Position numbers and translations under genes: made by a program. 64,000 nt of DNA from Nocardia grenadensis NBRC 108939 (GTDB lineage Bacteria; Actinomycetota; Actinomycetes; Mycobacteriales; Mycobacteriaceae): positions 1-64,000 of the forward strand of contig NZ_BDCJ01000028.1 of NCBI RefSeq assembly GCF_001613445.1, read 5' to 3'. The first letter of the stretch is position 1; every line of letters begins with the position of its first letter. The notes below the pieces were generated by a model. The model had not been told where the DNA came from, did not search any database, and was given only the letters and a program-made list of their open reading frames with translations. Below are positions 40,344-48,903 of this stretch, one piece after another.

Positions 40344-41281
40344 CCGAGACAACCGCCGTGAAAGCTCCGGTGACCGGCGGAAACGCCGGTATGCACAGCG
40401 ATTACCTCGAGGTCCGCGGGCTGAGCGTCGAATTCGACGGGTTCAAGGCGGTGTCGAATGTGGACCTGACGCTCTTCCAGGGTGATCTCCGTTTCCTCAT
40501 CGGCCCCAACGGCGCCGGGAAGACGACCATGATCGACGCGATCACCGGTCTGGTCCCGGCCACCGGGTCGGTGCAGAAATCCGGGGTCGAGCTGCTCGGC
40601 AAGAAGGTGCACCGGATCGCCCGGCTGGGCGTGGGCCGCACCTTCCAGACCGCGAGCGTATTCGAGGAACTGTCGGTATTGCAGAACCTCGATATCGCCG
40701 CGGGCGCCGGACGATCGCTGTGGACCATGCTGCGGCGCCGGCCGGCCGCGGCCTCCGCGTCGATCGAACAAGCTCTGGAGACCATCGGTCTCACCGCGCT
40801 GCGCGACCGACCCGCCGGGACGCTCGCCCACGGCCAGAAACAGTGGCTCGAGATCGGCATGCTCCTGGTACAGGATGCCTCGGTACTGCTTCTGGACGAA
40901 CCGGTCGCCGGGATGAGCCAGGAGGAACGGGAAGAAACCGGGAACCTGCTGCGCCGCATCGGCGGCGAACGCACGGTCGTGGTGGTCGAACACGATATGG
41001 ACTTCATGCGCAGTTTCGCCACCTCGGTGACGGTGCTGGCTCGCGGCGCGGTCCTCGCCGAGGGAACGGTGGCCGAGGTGCAGGCCGATCCGGCCGTCCA
41101 AGAGGCGTATCTGGGAACTGCGGCGGCCGCCGAGCAGGACGGCGTGGGCGAACCGGATCCGGCGGCCGCGGCACGACGTGACCACGCCGGGGCATCGCCC
41201 GCGTCGAACGGTCACCGCGGGGCGATCACCTCCCGTGACCGCGCGGGCTCGCCGCGTATCGCCGACGAGAACGAAGGGTGA
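40340..41281 (+). CDS. urtD: Urea ABC transporter ATP-binding protein UrtD
   Basis: A 313-residue ATPase of the LivG group. Walker A is GPNGAGKTT near residue 55, the signature is in LAHGQKQWLEIGMLL, Walker B is SVLLLDEPVAGM, and the switch is VVVEHDMDFM. The last fifty or so residues (after YLGTAAA) are an Ala/Gly/Arg-rich low-complexity tail not usual in UrtD. It starts by overlap with urtC. Confidence 0.94.
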   Translation: MTETTAVKAPVTGGNAGMHSDYLEVRGLSVEFDGFKAVSNVDLTLFQGDLRFLIGPNGAGKTTMIDAITGLVPATGSVQKSGVELLGKKVHRIARLGVGRTFQTASVFEELSVLQNLDIAAGAGRSLWTMLRRRPAAASASIEQALETIGLTALRDRPAGTLAHGQKQWLEIGMLLVQDASVLLLDEPVAGMSQEEREETGNLLRRIGGERTVVVVEHDMDFMRSFATSVTVLARGAVLAEGTVAEVQADPAVQEAYLGTAAAAEQDGVGEPDPAAAARRDHAGASPASNGHRGAITSRDRAGSPRIADENEG

Positions 41282-41286
41282 CCGCG

Positions 41287-41979
41287 ATGCTGGAACTCAT
41301 CGATGTTCATGCTGGTTACGGCCGCACCGAGGTCGTGCACGGGGCCGGGATCGAGGTACCGGCCGACGGTGTGGCCGCAATTATGGGCCACAACGGCGCC
41401 GGTAAAACCACCCTGTTGCGCGCGGCGGTCGGTCTGGTGCGTACCCACCGGGGCAGGATCCAATTCGACGGGGCCGATATCACCGGGTTGCGGCCGAGCG
41501 CCCGGGTCAAACGCGGACTGGCCTATGTCCCGCAGGGACAGCAGTGCTTCGGTCATCTCACCACCGCCGAGAACCTGCGAGTGGTGGCGGACGGCCGCAA
41601 ACGCGGCCGGGCACTGATCGACGAACAGCTGGATCTGTTCCCCGCGTTGAAGGAGTTGCTCGACCGCCGGGCCGGGCTGCTCTCCGGTGGGCAGCGCCAG
41701 CAGCTGGCGATCGCGCGGGCATTGATCACCGCACCGCGCATGCTGATCCTCGACGAACCCACCGAGGGCATCCAGCCGTCGGTGGTCGCCGAGATCGAGA
41801 ACACCATCACCGAACTGGTGACCCGCGGCGGGCTCGGGGTGCTGCTGGTGGAACAGCACATCGGTTTCGCGCTGCGGGCCGCGAGCCGGTACTACGTGCT
41901 GGAGAGCGGCCGGGTCACCTCTACCGGGGAGGGCGGTGCCGGAGCAGTGGAAACCGTTCGCGCCGCCATGACTCTCTAG
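41287..41979 (+). CDS. urtE: Urea ABC transporter ATP-binding protein UrtE
   Basis: A 230-residue LivF-type ATPase. Walker A GHNGAGKTT, signature LLSGGQRQQLAIARAL, Walker B RMLILDEPTEGIQPSVV, switch LLVEQHIGFAL. ATG 41287 has AAGGG eight bases upstream. GTG 41278 overlaps the urtD stop and is an alternative. The gntR gene begins 10 bases after the stop. Confidence 0.94.
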   Translation: MLELIDVHAGYGRTEVVHGAGIEVPADGVAAIMGHNGAGKTTLLRAAVGLVRTHRGRIQFDGADITGLRPSARVKRGLAYVPQGQQCFGHLTTAENLRVVADGRKRGRALIDEQLDLFPALKELLDRRAGLLSGGQRQQLAIARALITAPRMLILDEPTEGIQPSVVAEIENTITELVTRGGLGVLLVEQHIGFALRAASRYYVLESGRVTSTGEGGAGAVETVRAAMTL

Positions 41980-41989
41980 GCTGCGCGTC

Positions 41990-42691
41990 GTGATCGAACC
42001 ACGAGGTAAACGCGAATCACGCAGCGATGCCGTGTACAAGTCGCTGCGCGACGAACTCATGTCCGGTGTGCTGGGGTCGGAGGAACGGCTCGGCGAGGAA
42101 CGGCTGGCCGAACGCTACGGTGTCTCGCGCACTCCGGTCCGCGAGGCGCTGGCCCGGTTGCAGGCCGACGGTCTGGTGGAGCGCCACGACGCCGGACTGT
42201 TCCCCTACCGGCCGCGCCTGGACACCCTGGGCGACTACTACGAGCTGCGGATCACCCTGGAGGTGCAGGGCATCGCCCGCGTCCTCGACGATCCGGAGCT
42301 CGGCCACGACCGGGCCGTCCTCGGGCCCGAGATCGACCGCTGGCGCGCCTTCCGTACCGCGCCCCCGGACCCGGATGCCGGTTTCGTGGCCGCCGACGAA
42401 CAGTTCCACACCGTCCTGCTCGACTCCTCCGGCAACCACGCCCTCACCGATGCCCTGAAAACCGTGAACGCCCGGATACGCCCTGTCCGGATGTTCGACT
42501 ACCTGACCCCCGACCGCATGCTCGCGACCATCGAGGAACACATCGCCATCGGCGAGGCCGTCCTCGACCGTGATATCACCGGCGCCCGCGCGCAGCTCCT
42601 CGCCCATATCGACCAGTCCCGCCGCGTGGTGGCCGACCGCGCCGGTCAGGTGCTCCAGCTGACCCGGATGGCCCGCGCTACCAAGACCTGA
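41990..42691 (+). CDS. GntR-family regulator (FCD type) of the urea locus
   Basis: A 233-residue protein. Winged helix at residues 10-75 (SDAVYKSLRDELMSGVL, RYGVSRTPVREALARLQADG) and a helical FCD ligand domain after it (YYELRITLEVQGIARVL, ADEQFHTVLLDSSGNHAL). It sits inside the operon between the transporter and the urea-degrading enzymes. The inducer is unknown, possibly allophanate or another pathway intermediate. I infer that it binds the matching palindromes at 36932 and 42763. Confidence 0.9.
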   Translation: MIEPRGKRESRSDAVYKSLRDELMSGVLGSEERLGEERLAERYGVSRTPVREALARLQADGLVERHDAGLFPYRPRLDTLGDYYELRITLEVQGIARVLDDPELGHDRAVLGPEIDRWRAFRTAPPDPDAGFVAADEQFHTVLLDSSGNHALTDALKTVNARIRPVRMFDYLTPDRMLATIEEHIAIGEAVLDRDITGARAQLLAHIDQSRRVVADRAGQVLQLTRMARATKT

Positions 42692-42741
42692 TATTCCCGG
42701 CTACTCCGGTAGCCGCACTGTCCACGCCGAGAGGATCGACC

Positions 42742-45700
42742 GTGACCGAGACCGCCCCGCAGTTGTATACACCGCTGCATACGCCGCTGCCCGAATGCCT
42801 GCTGATCGCCAACCGCGGTGAGATCGCCTGCCGCATCCTGCGCACCGCCCGGCGGCTGGGGATCGAGACGGTCGCGGTGTTCTCCGACGCCGACGAGGGT
42901 GCGCGGCATGTGCGGATGGCCGATCGCGCGGTCCGGCTCGGCCCCGCCCCGGCCGCCGAGTCGTATCTGCGGGCGGACGCGGTGATCGAGGCGGCATTGT
43001 CCACCGGCGCCACCGCCGTCCACCCCGGCTACGGGTTCCTTTCCGAGAACGCGGGTTTCGCGGCGGAAGTGGAGGCCGCAGGGATCGCGTTCGTGGGGCC
43101 GGCCGCCGAGCACCTGCGGCTGTTCGGCGACAAGCACAGTGCCCGCCGGGCCGCGTCGGCGGCGGGTGTGCCACTGGTCGCCGGGAGCGGTCTGCTCACC
43201 GGGCTCGACGAAGCACTGGCGGAGGCCGAGCGGATCGGATACCCGGTGATGCTCAAGGCGGCCGGGGGCGGCGGCGGTATCGGGATGGCCGCATGCGCGG
43301 GGCCCCGCGAACTCACCGACGCCTACCTGCGGGTGATCCGCCTGGCACAGAACAACTTCGGCTCCTCCGCGGTGTACCTGGAACGGTTCGTCGCCCGCGC
43401 CCGCCATGTGGAGGTACAGATCTTCGGTGACGGCCGCGGTCGGGCCGTCTCCCTGGGCACCCGCGACTGTAGTCTGCAGCGGCGCAACCAGAAGGTCATC
43501 GAGGAGGCACCCGCCCCCGGTCTCCCGTATACCGTGAGCGAACAACTCCTCGAGTCGAGCCGGAAACTGCTCGGTGACGTCGGTTATCGTTCCGCCGGGA
43601 CGGTCGAGTTCATCTACGACGTCGACCGCGGGGAGGCCTCGTTCCTCGAGGTGAACACCCGGTTGCAGGTGGAGCATCCGGTCACCGAGGCCGTGACCGG
43701 TGTGGACATCGTCGAGTGGATGCTGCGCCTGGCCGGTGGTGACGCCGCGTTCCTCGACGAGATCCCCGATTCCGGCCCGCCGATCACCGGATACGCGGTG
43801 GAGGCACGCGTCTATGCCGAGGACCCCGGCAATGACTACCGGCCCGGCGCGGGCACCCTCACCGGTGTGGAGATCCCCGCCGCGGCGGCCCGGGTAGAGA
43901 CCTGGGTCGAGACCGGTACCGAGATCAGCCCCTATTACGACCCGCTGATCGCCAAGATCATCACCACCGGGGAGAGCCGCCCCGAGGCCCTGCACCGTCT
44001 ACGCGCCGCACTCGACGAGACCCGCATGTTCGGTATCACCACCAACCTGCCGCAGCTGCGTGCCGCCGCCACCAGTTCCCCCATGCTCGACGCCCGGCAC
44101 ACCACCGCGACCCTCGGCAGCCTGGCCACGATCCGCCCCCGCCTGGAGATCCTGCGCGCCGGTGTCTCCACCACCATCCAGGACTTCCCCGGCCGCCTCG
44201 GACTCTGGAATGTCGGTATCCCGCCGTCGGGCGCCTTCGACGATCTGTCCTTCCAGCTCGCCAACCACGCAGTCGGGAACTCGCTGGGCGAGAACGGACT
44301 GGAGGCCACGCTGCTGGGTCCGCGGATCCGTTGCACCGACACCACCGTCGTCTGCGTGACCGGCGCCGAAGCCCCCGTCACCGTGGACGATCGGCCGGTC
44401 CCCATGTGGGAGCCGGTCACCGTCCCCGCCGGTTCGGTCCTCGATATCGGCGCGCCCCACGACACCGGCCTGCGCACCTACCTCGCCGTCCGCGGCGGCA
44501 TCCTCGCCCCCGACTATCACGGCAGCGCCGCGACCTTCACCCTCGGCGGGTTCGGCGGTATCACCGGCCGCGCCGTGGCAGGAGGCGATATCCTCGGCCT
44601 CAAACCCGACGCCGGCGGCCTGTTGGAGCCCACGCCGATCCCGGCCGGCGAACGCCCCGAATTCGGCCACATCTGGTACGTCGGTGTCGGCGAGGGGCCC
44701 CAGCCCGCCCCCGACTACTTCACCCCCGCCGATATCGACCAGTTCTACGACGCCACCTGGCAGGTACAGGCCCACGCCAACCGCACCGGTCTGCGCCTGG
44801 CCGGCCCCAAACCGACCTGGTCGCGGACCGACGGCGGCGACGCCGGCCTGCACCCCTCGAATCTGCACGACTGCCCGTACAGCGTCGGTGCGCTCAATCT
44901 CTCCGGTGACACCCCGATCCTGCTCGGCCCGGACGGTCCCAGCCTGGGCGGTTTCGCCTGCCCGCTCACCGTGATCTCCGCGCACCGCTGGAAACTCGGC
45001 CAGATGCGCCCCGGCGACCGAGTGCGTTTCGTCCCGGTCGCCGACGACCGCACCGGAGCTTTCCGCTCCGCGCCGGCCCTGCGCGGCCGGAGCCTTCCCA
45101 CTCCCGAACTCCTCGGTTCCCGGGAGCGGGACAGCGGCGTCCTGGGCCGCCGCGACGCCGGAAGCGGCACGCCCGAGGTGAGATACCTGCGCGGCGGCGA
45201 CGACAATGTGCTGATCGAGTACGGCCCGAGGGAACTCGATCTCGGGCTGCGGATGCGGGTACACGCCCTGAGCGAACGCCTCGAACAGGCGTCCATCCCC
45301 GGCCTGATCGATATCACCCCCGGGGTGCGCTCCTTGCACCTGCACTTCGACCCGGATGTCATCGATCAGCGTACGGTGGTCCGGCTGCTCGGTGAATTCG
45401 AGGACGATATCCCCGATACCGCCGATCTGCGGGTCCCGAGCCGCCATATCGAACTCCCACTGTCCTTCGACGACCCCACCATCGGGCAGGCCATCGAACG
45501 CTACGGTCGCGGTGTCCGCGCCGAAGCCCCCTGGCTGCCGTCCAATATCGAGTTCATCCGCCGGATCAACGGGCTGGACAGTATCGACGAGGTGCGCGAT
45601 ATCGTCTTCGACGCCCAGTACATGGTGCTCGGTCTCGGCGACGTCTACCTCGGCGCGCCGCTGGCCGTCCCGCTCGACCCCCGCCACCGTCTGGTGACCA

Positions 45701-46401
45701 CCAAATACAACCCCGCCCGCACCTGGACCCCGTCCGACGCGGTGGGTATCGGCGGCAAGTACCTCTGCGTCTACGGTATGGAATCCCCCGGCGGCTACCA
45801 ACTCGTCGGCCGCACCGTCCCGATCTGGTCGGGGTACCGCCAGCGGGCTCCCTTCGAGATCGGCAAGCCGTGGCTGTTCCGATTCTTCGACCGGATCAGC
45901 TGGTATCCGGTCGCGGCCGGGGAACTGCTGGACCTGCGCGCCGATATGGCGGCGGGCCGTTACGAGATGCGCACGAGCATCGGGGAATTTGCCATGGCCG
46001 ACCATCTCGAGTTCCTGCGTGAAAACGCGACCGATATCGCCGCCACCGAGAAACACCGGCAGGCCGCGTTCACCGCCGAACGGCAGCGCTGGGAAGCCAG
46101 CGGCGAACTGAGCGACCGGGCCGATCTCGCCGTCGAACCCGAACCCGCCGAGAATCTCGACCTACCCGCGGGCGCCCATATCGCGGCGGCGCCCATGATG
46201 GCCAATGTCTGGCGGGTCGAGGTGGCCGCGGGCGAGTACGTCGAGGCCGGCACCACCCTGCTCGTGCTGGAGGCCATGAAGATGGAGCTGCCCGTGGTCG
46301 CGGAGGTCTCCGGCACCGTGCACACGATCACGGTCGCGGCAGGCGACCAGGTCACCACCGGCGCCCCTCTGGTCGCCATCGATACCGAAGGAGCGGCATG
46401 A
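42742..46401 (+). CDS. uca: Urea carboxylase
   Basis: Biotin enzyme that carboxylates urea to allophanate with ATP. All parts are in 1219 residues: biotin carboxylase from about residue 20 (LLIANRGEIACRILRTARRL, KAAGGGGGIGMAA, EVNTRLQVEHPVTE); the carboxyltransferase (KipI/KipA-like) from about 470 (TTIQDFPGRLGLWNVGIPPSG); and the biotinyl domain at the end (LEAMKMELP, biotin on Lys1180). GTG 42742 follows GAGAGGA, giving an unusual 18-residue extension before the conserved start. A palindrome lies in codons 8-14. No guanidine-pathway partner genes are nearby. Confidence 0.93.
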   Translation: MTETAPQLYTPLHTPLPECLLIANRGEIACRILRTARRLGIETVAVFSDADEGARHVRMADRAVRLGPAPAAESYLRADAVIEAALSTGATAVHPGYGFLSENAGFAAEVEAAGIAFVGPAAEHLRLFGDKHSARRAASAAGVPLVAGSGLLTGLDEALAEAERIGYPVMLKAAGGGGGIGMAACAGPRELTDAYLRVIRLAQNNFGSSAVYLERFVARARHVEVQIFGDGRGRAVSLGTRDCSLQRRNQKVIEEAPAPGLPYTVSEQLLESSRKLLGDVGYRSAGTVEFIYDVDRGEASFLEVNTRLQVEHPVTEAVTGVDIVEWMLRLAGGDAAFLDEIPDSGPPITGYAVEARVYAEDPGNDYRPGAGTLTGVEIPAAAARVETWVETGTEISPYYDPLIAKIITTGESRPEALHRLRAALDETRMFGITTNLPQLRAAATSSPMLDARHTTATLGSLATIRPRLEILRAGVSTTIQDFPGRLGLWNVGIPPSGAFDDLSFQLANHAVGNSLGENGLEATLLGPRIRCTDTTVVCVTGAEAPVTVDDRPVPMWEPVTVPAGSVLDIGAPHDTGLRTYLAVRGGILAPDYHGSAATFTLGGFGGITGRAVAGGDILGLKPDAGGLLEPTPIPAGERPEFGHIWYVGVGEGPQPAPDYFTPADIDQFYDATWQVQAHANRTGLRLAGPKPTWSRTDGGDAGLHPSNLHDCPYSVGALNLSGDTPILLGPDGPSLGGFACPLTVISAHRWKLGQMRPGDRVRFVPVADDRTGAFRSAPALRGRSLPTPELLGSRERDSGVLGRRDAGSGTPEVRYLRGGDDNVLIEYGPRELDLGLRMRVHALSERLEQASIPGLIDITPGVRSLHLHFDPDVIDQRTVVRLLGEFEDDIPDTADLRVPSRHIELPLSFDDPTIGQAIERYGRGVRAEAPWLPSNIEFIRRINGLDSIDEVRDIVFDAQYMVLGLGDVYLGAPLAVPLDPRHRLVTTKYNPARTWTPSDAVGIGGKYLCVYGMESPGGYQLVGRTVPIWSGYRQRAPFEIGKPWLFRFFDRISWYPVAAGELLDLRADMAAGRYEMRTSIGEFAMADHLEFLRENATDIAATEKHRQAAFTAERQRWEASGELSDRADLAVEPEPAENLDLPAGAHIAAAPMMANVWRVEVAAGEYVEAGTTLLVLEAMKMELPVVAEVSGTVHTITVAAGDQVTTGAPLVAIDTEGAA
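42763..42784 (+). promoter_or_regulatory. Second predicted GntR operator, inside the carboxylase gene start
   Basis: TTGTATACACCGCTGCATAC (42763-42782) has GTATAC and GCATAC blocks with 12 bases between starts, like the element at 36932. It lies 22 bases into the coding sequence and would act as a roadblock or a local control site for uca and allophanate hydrolase. Confidence 0.55.
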
Positions 46402-48140
46402 CAATGGAGCAACTACCGCTGGCGGAACCGGCGATGGATACGCCGGTGCGCGTCACCGACAAGGTCGCCCGTGCCTACCGGATGATCCGCGAACACGATC
46501 GCCCCGAAATCTGGATCACATTGCGCACCGAGGCCGAGGTCGCGACCGAGGCCGCCGCGCTCGATACCCGGCTCGCGCGGGGCGAGCGGTTGCCGCTGGC
46601 CGGGATGCTGCTCGCGGTCAAGGACAATATCGACGTCGCCGGAATACCCACCACCTGCGCCTGCCCGGGTTTCGGTAGGACGCCGCAGCACACTGCTCCC
46701 GCTGTGGCCCGGCTGATCGATAAGGGCGCGCTCGTCGTCGGCAAGACCAATCTCGACCAGTTCGCCACCGGGCTGGTGGGTACCCGCAGCCCGTACGGCG
46801 CGGTCCGCAACGCCCTGTTCCCCGACCGTGTCTCCGGCGGCAGCAGCTCCGGCTCGGCCGTCGCCGTCGCACTCGGCATGGTCGACGCGGCACTGGGCAC
46901 CGATACCGCGGGGTCGGGCCGGGTACCGGCCGCGCTCAACGGGGTCGTGGGCATCAAACCGACCCTCGGGCTGGTCTCCACCACCGGTGTCGCCCCGGCC
47001 TGCCCCGACTACGACGCGGTCACCGTTTTCGCCCGCGATCTGGCGCTCGCCACCGAGGTGACCGCCGCCATGATCGGCCCCGACCCCGCCGACCCCCGTT
47101 CCCGCACCTGGCCGACCGACACTCCCCTGGGCACGCCCGCCCCGACCACCCTCGCGGTCCCCGACGACCACAACCTGACCGCCCTCTCCCCCGCCTACCG
47201 TGCCGCCTTCGACGCCACCGTCGCGCGCTGGCGGGCCGGCGGCGGGGAGGTCGCCACGGTCGATATCGGCGAACTGCTCGATGCCGCGACACTCCTCTAC
47301 GACGGTGCCATCGTGGCCCAGCGCTACGCCGCGATGGGCGAAGTCCTCGCCGGGGAACCGGAGGGCGCCGATCCGGTGGTCGCGCGGATCGTCGCGGGCG
47401 CGGCGCGGCCCGCCGCCCACGAATACGTCACCGACCTCGGCCGTCTCGCTGTCGCGGCCGCCGCCGCGCGCCGGCTGTTCGCCGAATACCCCGCCCTGCT
47501 CCTGCCCACCACCACCGAGCATCCGACCCTCGCCGCGGTCACCGCCGAACCGGTGGCGATCAACAGCCGGATGGGCACCTTCACCAATTTCTGCAACCTT
47601 CTCGACCTGGCCGCGGTCGCGGTACCGGGCGAGGAGACCGCGACGGGCGATCCGTTCGGCGTCATGCTGGTTACTCCGGCGTTCGCCGACCAGGTGGGCA
47701 TCGATCTGGCCGCCCGGCTGCTGGACACGCCCGCCCCGCTGCTCACCGGGACCGGCACCGACCTCCTGGTCGTCGGCGCCCATCTGCGCGGCCTGCCCCT
47801 ACATCACCAGTTGGAACAGGCGAAGGCGCGGTTCCTCGGCGAGGTGGTCACCTCGGCGGCGTACCGCATGGTCGCACTGCCCGCCGAACCACCCAAACCC
47901 GGCATGCTCCGGGTCGGTGCGGACGCCGGCCGGGCGCTGCCCGGCGAACTGTACCGGCTCTCCCCGGCGGCCCTGGGCACCTTCCTGAGCGATCTGCCGG
48001 CGCCGATGACACTGGGAAAGGTGGAACTGGACGACGGACGCTGGGTCACCGGCTTCGCCTGCGACTACGAATCCGCCCGCGACGCAACGGATATCACCGA
48101 ATACGGAGGGTGGCGCAACTACTTGAACAACAGTCGTTGA
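46398..48140 (+). CDS. atzF: Allophanate hydrolase
   Basis: Splits allophanate to ammonia and CO2, completing ATP-dependent urea use. The amidase-signature domain contains Lys75 (LLAVKDNID), the GGSSSGSAVAVALG segment with the cis-Ser at 149 or 150, and the nucleophile Ser173 in DTAGSGR. The C-terminal domain after about residue 445 is the allophanate-hydrolase extra domain. At 580 residues it is full-length. ATG overlaps the uca stop by four bases, so the two enzymes are translated together. Confidence 0.94.
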   Translation: MTMEQLPLAEPAMDTPVRVTDKVARAYRMIREHDRPEIWITLRTEAEVATEAAALDTRLARGERLPLAGMLLAVKDNIDVAGIPTTCACPGFGRTPQHTAPAVARLIDKGALVVGKTNLDQFATGLVGTRSPYGAVRNALFPDRVSGGSSSGSAVAVALGMVDAALGTDTAGSGRVPAALNGVVGIKPTLGLVSTTGVAPACPDYDAVTVFARDLALATEVTAAMIGPDPADPRSRTWPTDTPLGTPAPTTLAVPDDHNLTALSPAYRAAFDATVARWRAGGGEVATVDIGELLDAATLLYDGAIVAQRYAAMGEVLAGEPEGADPVVARIVAGAARPAAHEYVTDLGRLAVAAAAARRLFAEYPALLLPTTTEHPTLAAVTAEPVAINSRMGTFTNFCNLLDLAAVAVPGEETATGDPFGVMLVTPAFADQVGIDLAARLLDTPAPLLTGTGTDLLVVGAHLRGLPLHHQLEQAKARFLGEVVTSAAYRMVALPAEPPKPGMLRVGADAGRALPGELYRLSPAALGTFLSDLPAPMTLGKVELDDGRWVTGFACDYESARDATDITEYGGWRNYLNNSR

Positions 48141-48184
48141 CACTCTCCGCCCGAGACCCCGTGCGGCCCGTCCAACCGCACGGC

Positions 48185-48261
48185 GCCACCCGGCCGTTCC
48201 CGATGAGGGTTGCAGGGCAGCCTGCGAAGCAGGAACGGCCGGGTGGCCATCGGCCACCCGG
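48185..48261 (+). terminator. Alternative hairpins after the urea operon
   Basis: GCCACCCGGCCGTTCC (48185-48200) is perfectly complementary to 48232-48247. The second arm can also pair with the following GCCACCCGG as a compact ten-base-pair hairpin (48239-48248 with 48252-48261, three-base loop). The two structures exclude each other. The compact one looks like a terminator. See findings. Confidence 0.6.
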
Positions 48262-48903
48262 TATCCGAAACGAATGCGAGTCACCTCACCGCCGGTACGA
48301 TGACCTGCAGGGCTCCGCTCGCCGCACGTAATGCCTAGTGCTGGACTACAATTCACGACGATTGTGATCTGACGAAGCGGGAGGGATTCGTTGTGCCGGA
48401 GCGCGCCGTGCCACCGCCGCCGCCCGGTCCCACCCGTCCCCGCGACCGCCTGCGCGCCATCTCGATCCGCGAACGCCCACTCTTCGGCCGGCAGCCCGAT
48501 TCCCGCGTAGCGGACATCCGCCGGTGCGGCGGGTGTACCCATCGCACCTCGCCGGCTCCATACACCTGCCGCCGGGCTTCCGCCCCGCGGCATCCGGTCC
48601 GCCGTTCGCGAAAGGTCGCGCCGACTCGGCACACCCCGCCCGCCCGGCCGGGCCGCTCTCGATTATCGACGGCCGGCGGCACCACCGCGCGGTGCCCCGG
48701 CCCGAATTCCCGGTGACGAGACGGTCTCGCCTCCGGCACCGTACGTCATCACCCGGATCGCCCCGTGCTCGTTCCGACTCGGGAACTGCACGCGAAAGTA
48801 CCCGCCCCGGGCGCCCGCGGCCGTCGCCGCGCTGCCGCGCGCCGGGACCATCCGTGATCGGGGCCTCCGACCGAACCATCGATCCGCTTTGGAGTACGAG
48901 ACC
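48262..48903. other. Long gap before the P450 genes
   Basis: About 640 bases in which no frame shows homology that I recognise. A -10-like TACAAT stands at 48347-48352, overlapped by the ACAAT/ATTGT inverted repeat, and could start the P450 transcript with a leader of about 540 bases. The rest is Pro/Arg-biased in every frame and looks non-coding, or a decayed gene. Confidence 0.4.

Noticed and set aside
42692-42741. A ykkC (guanidine) riboswitch before the urea carboxylase gene
   Set aside because: Only 50 bases are available and none of the conserved ykkC sequence is present.
43999-46056. A 685-residue minus-strand frame opposite urea carboxylase
   Set aside because: Antisense to a clear enzyme gene. 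Its protein is low-complexity Gly/Arg/Asp-rich without domains.
48262-48903. Remnants of conservon genes (cvnA-D) before the P450 pair
   Set aside because: I read all frames and saw no kinase-like, roadblock, DUF742 or GTPase motif, so decay is possible but not shown.
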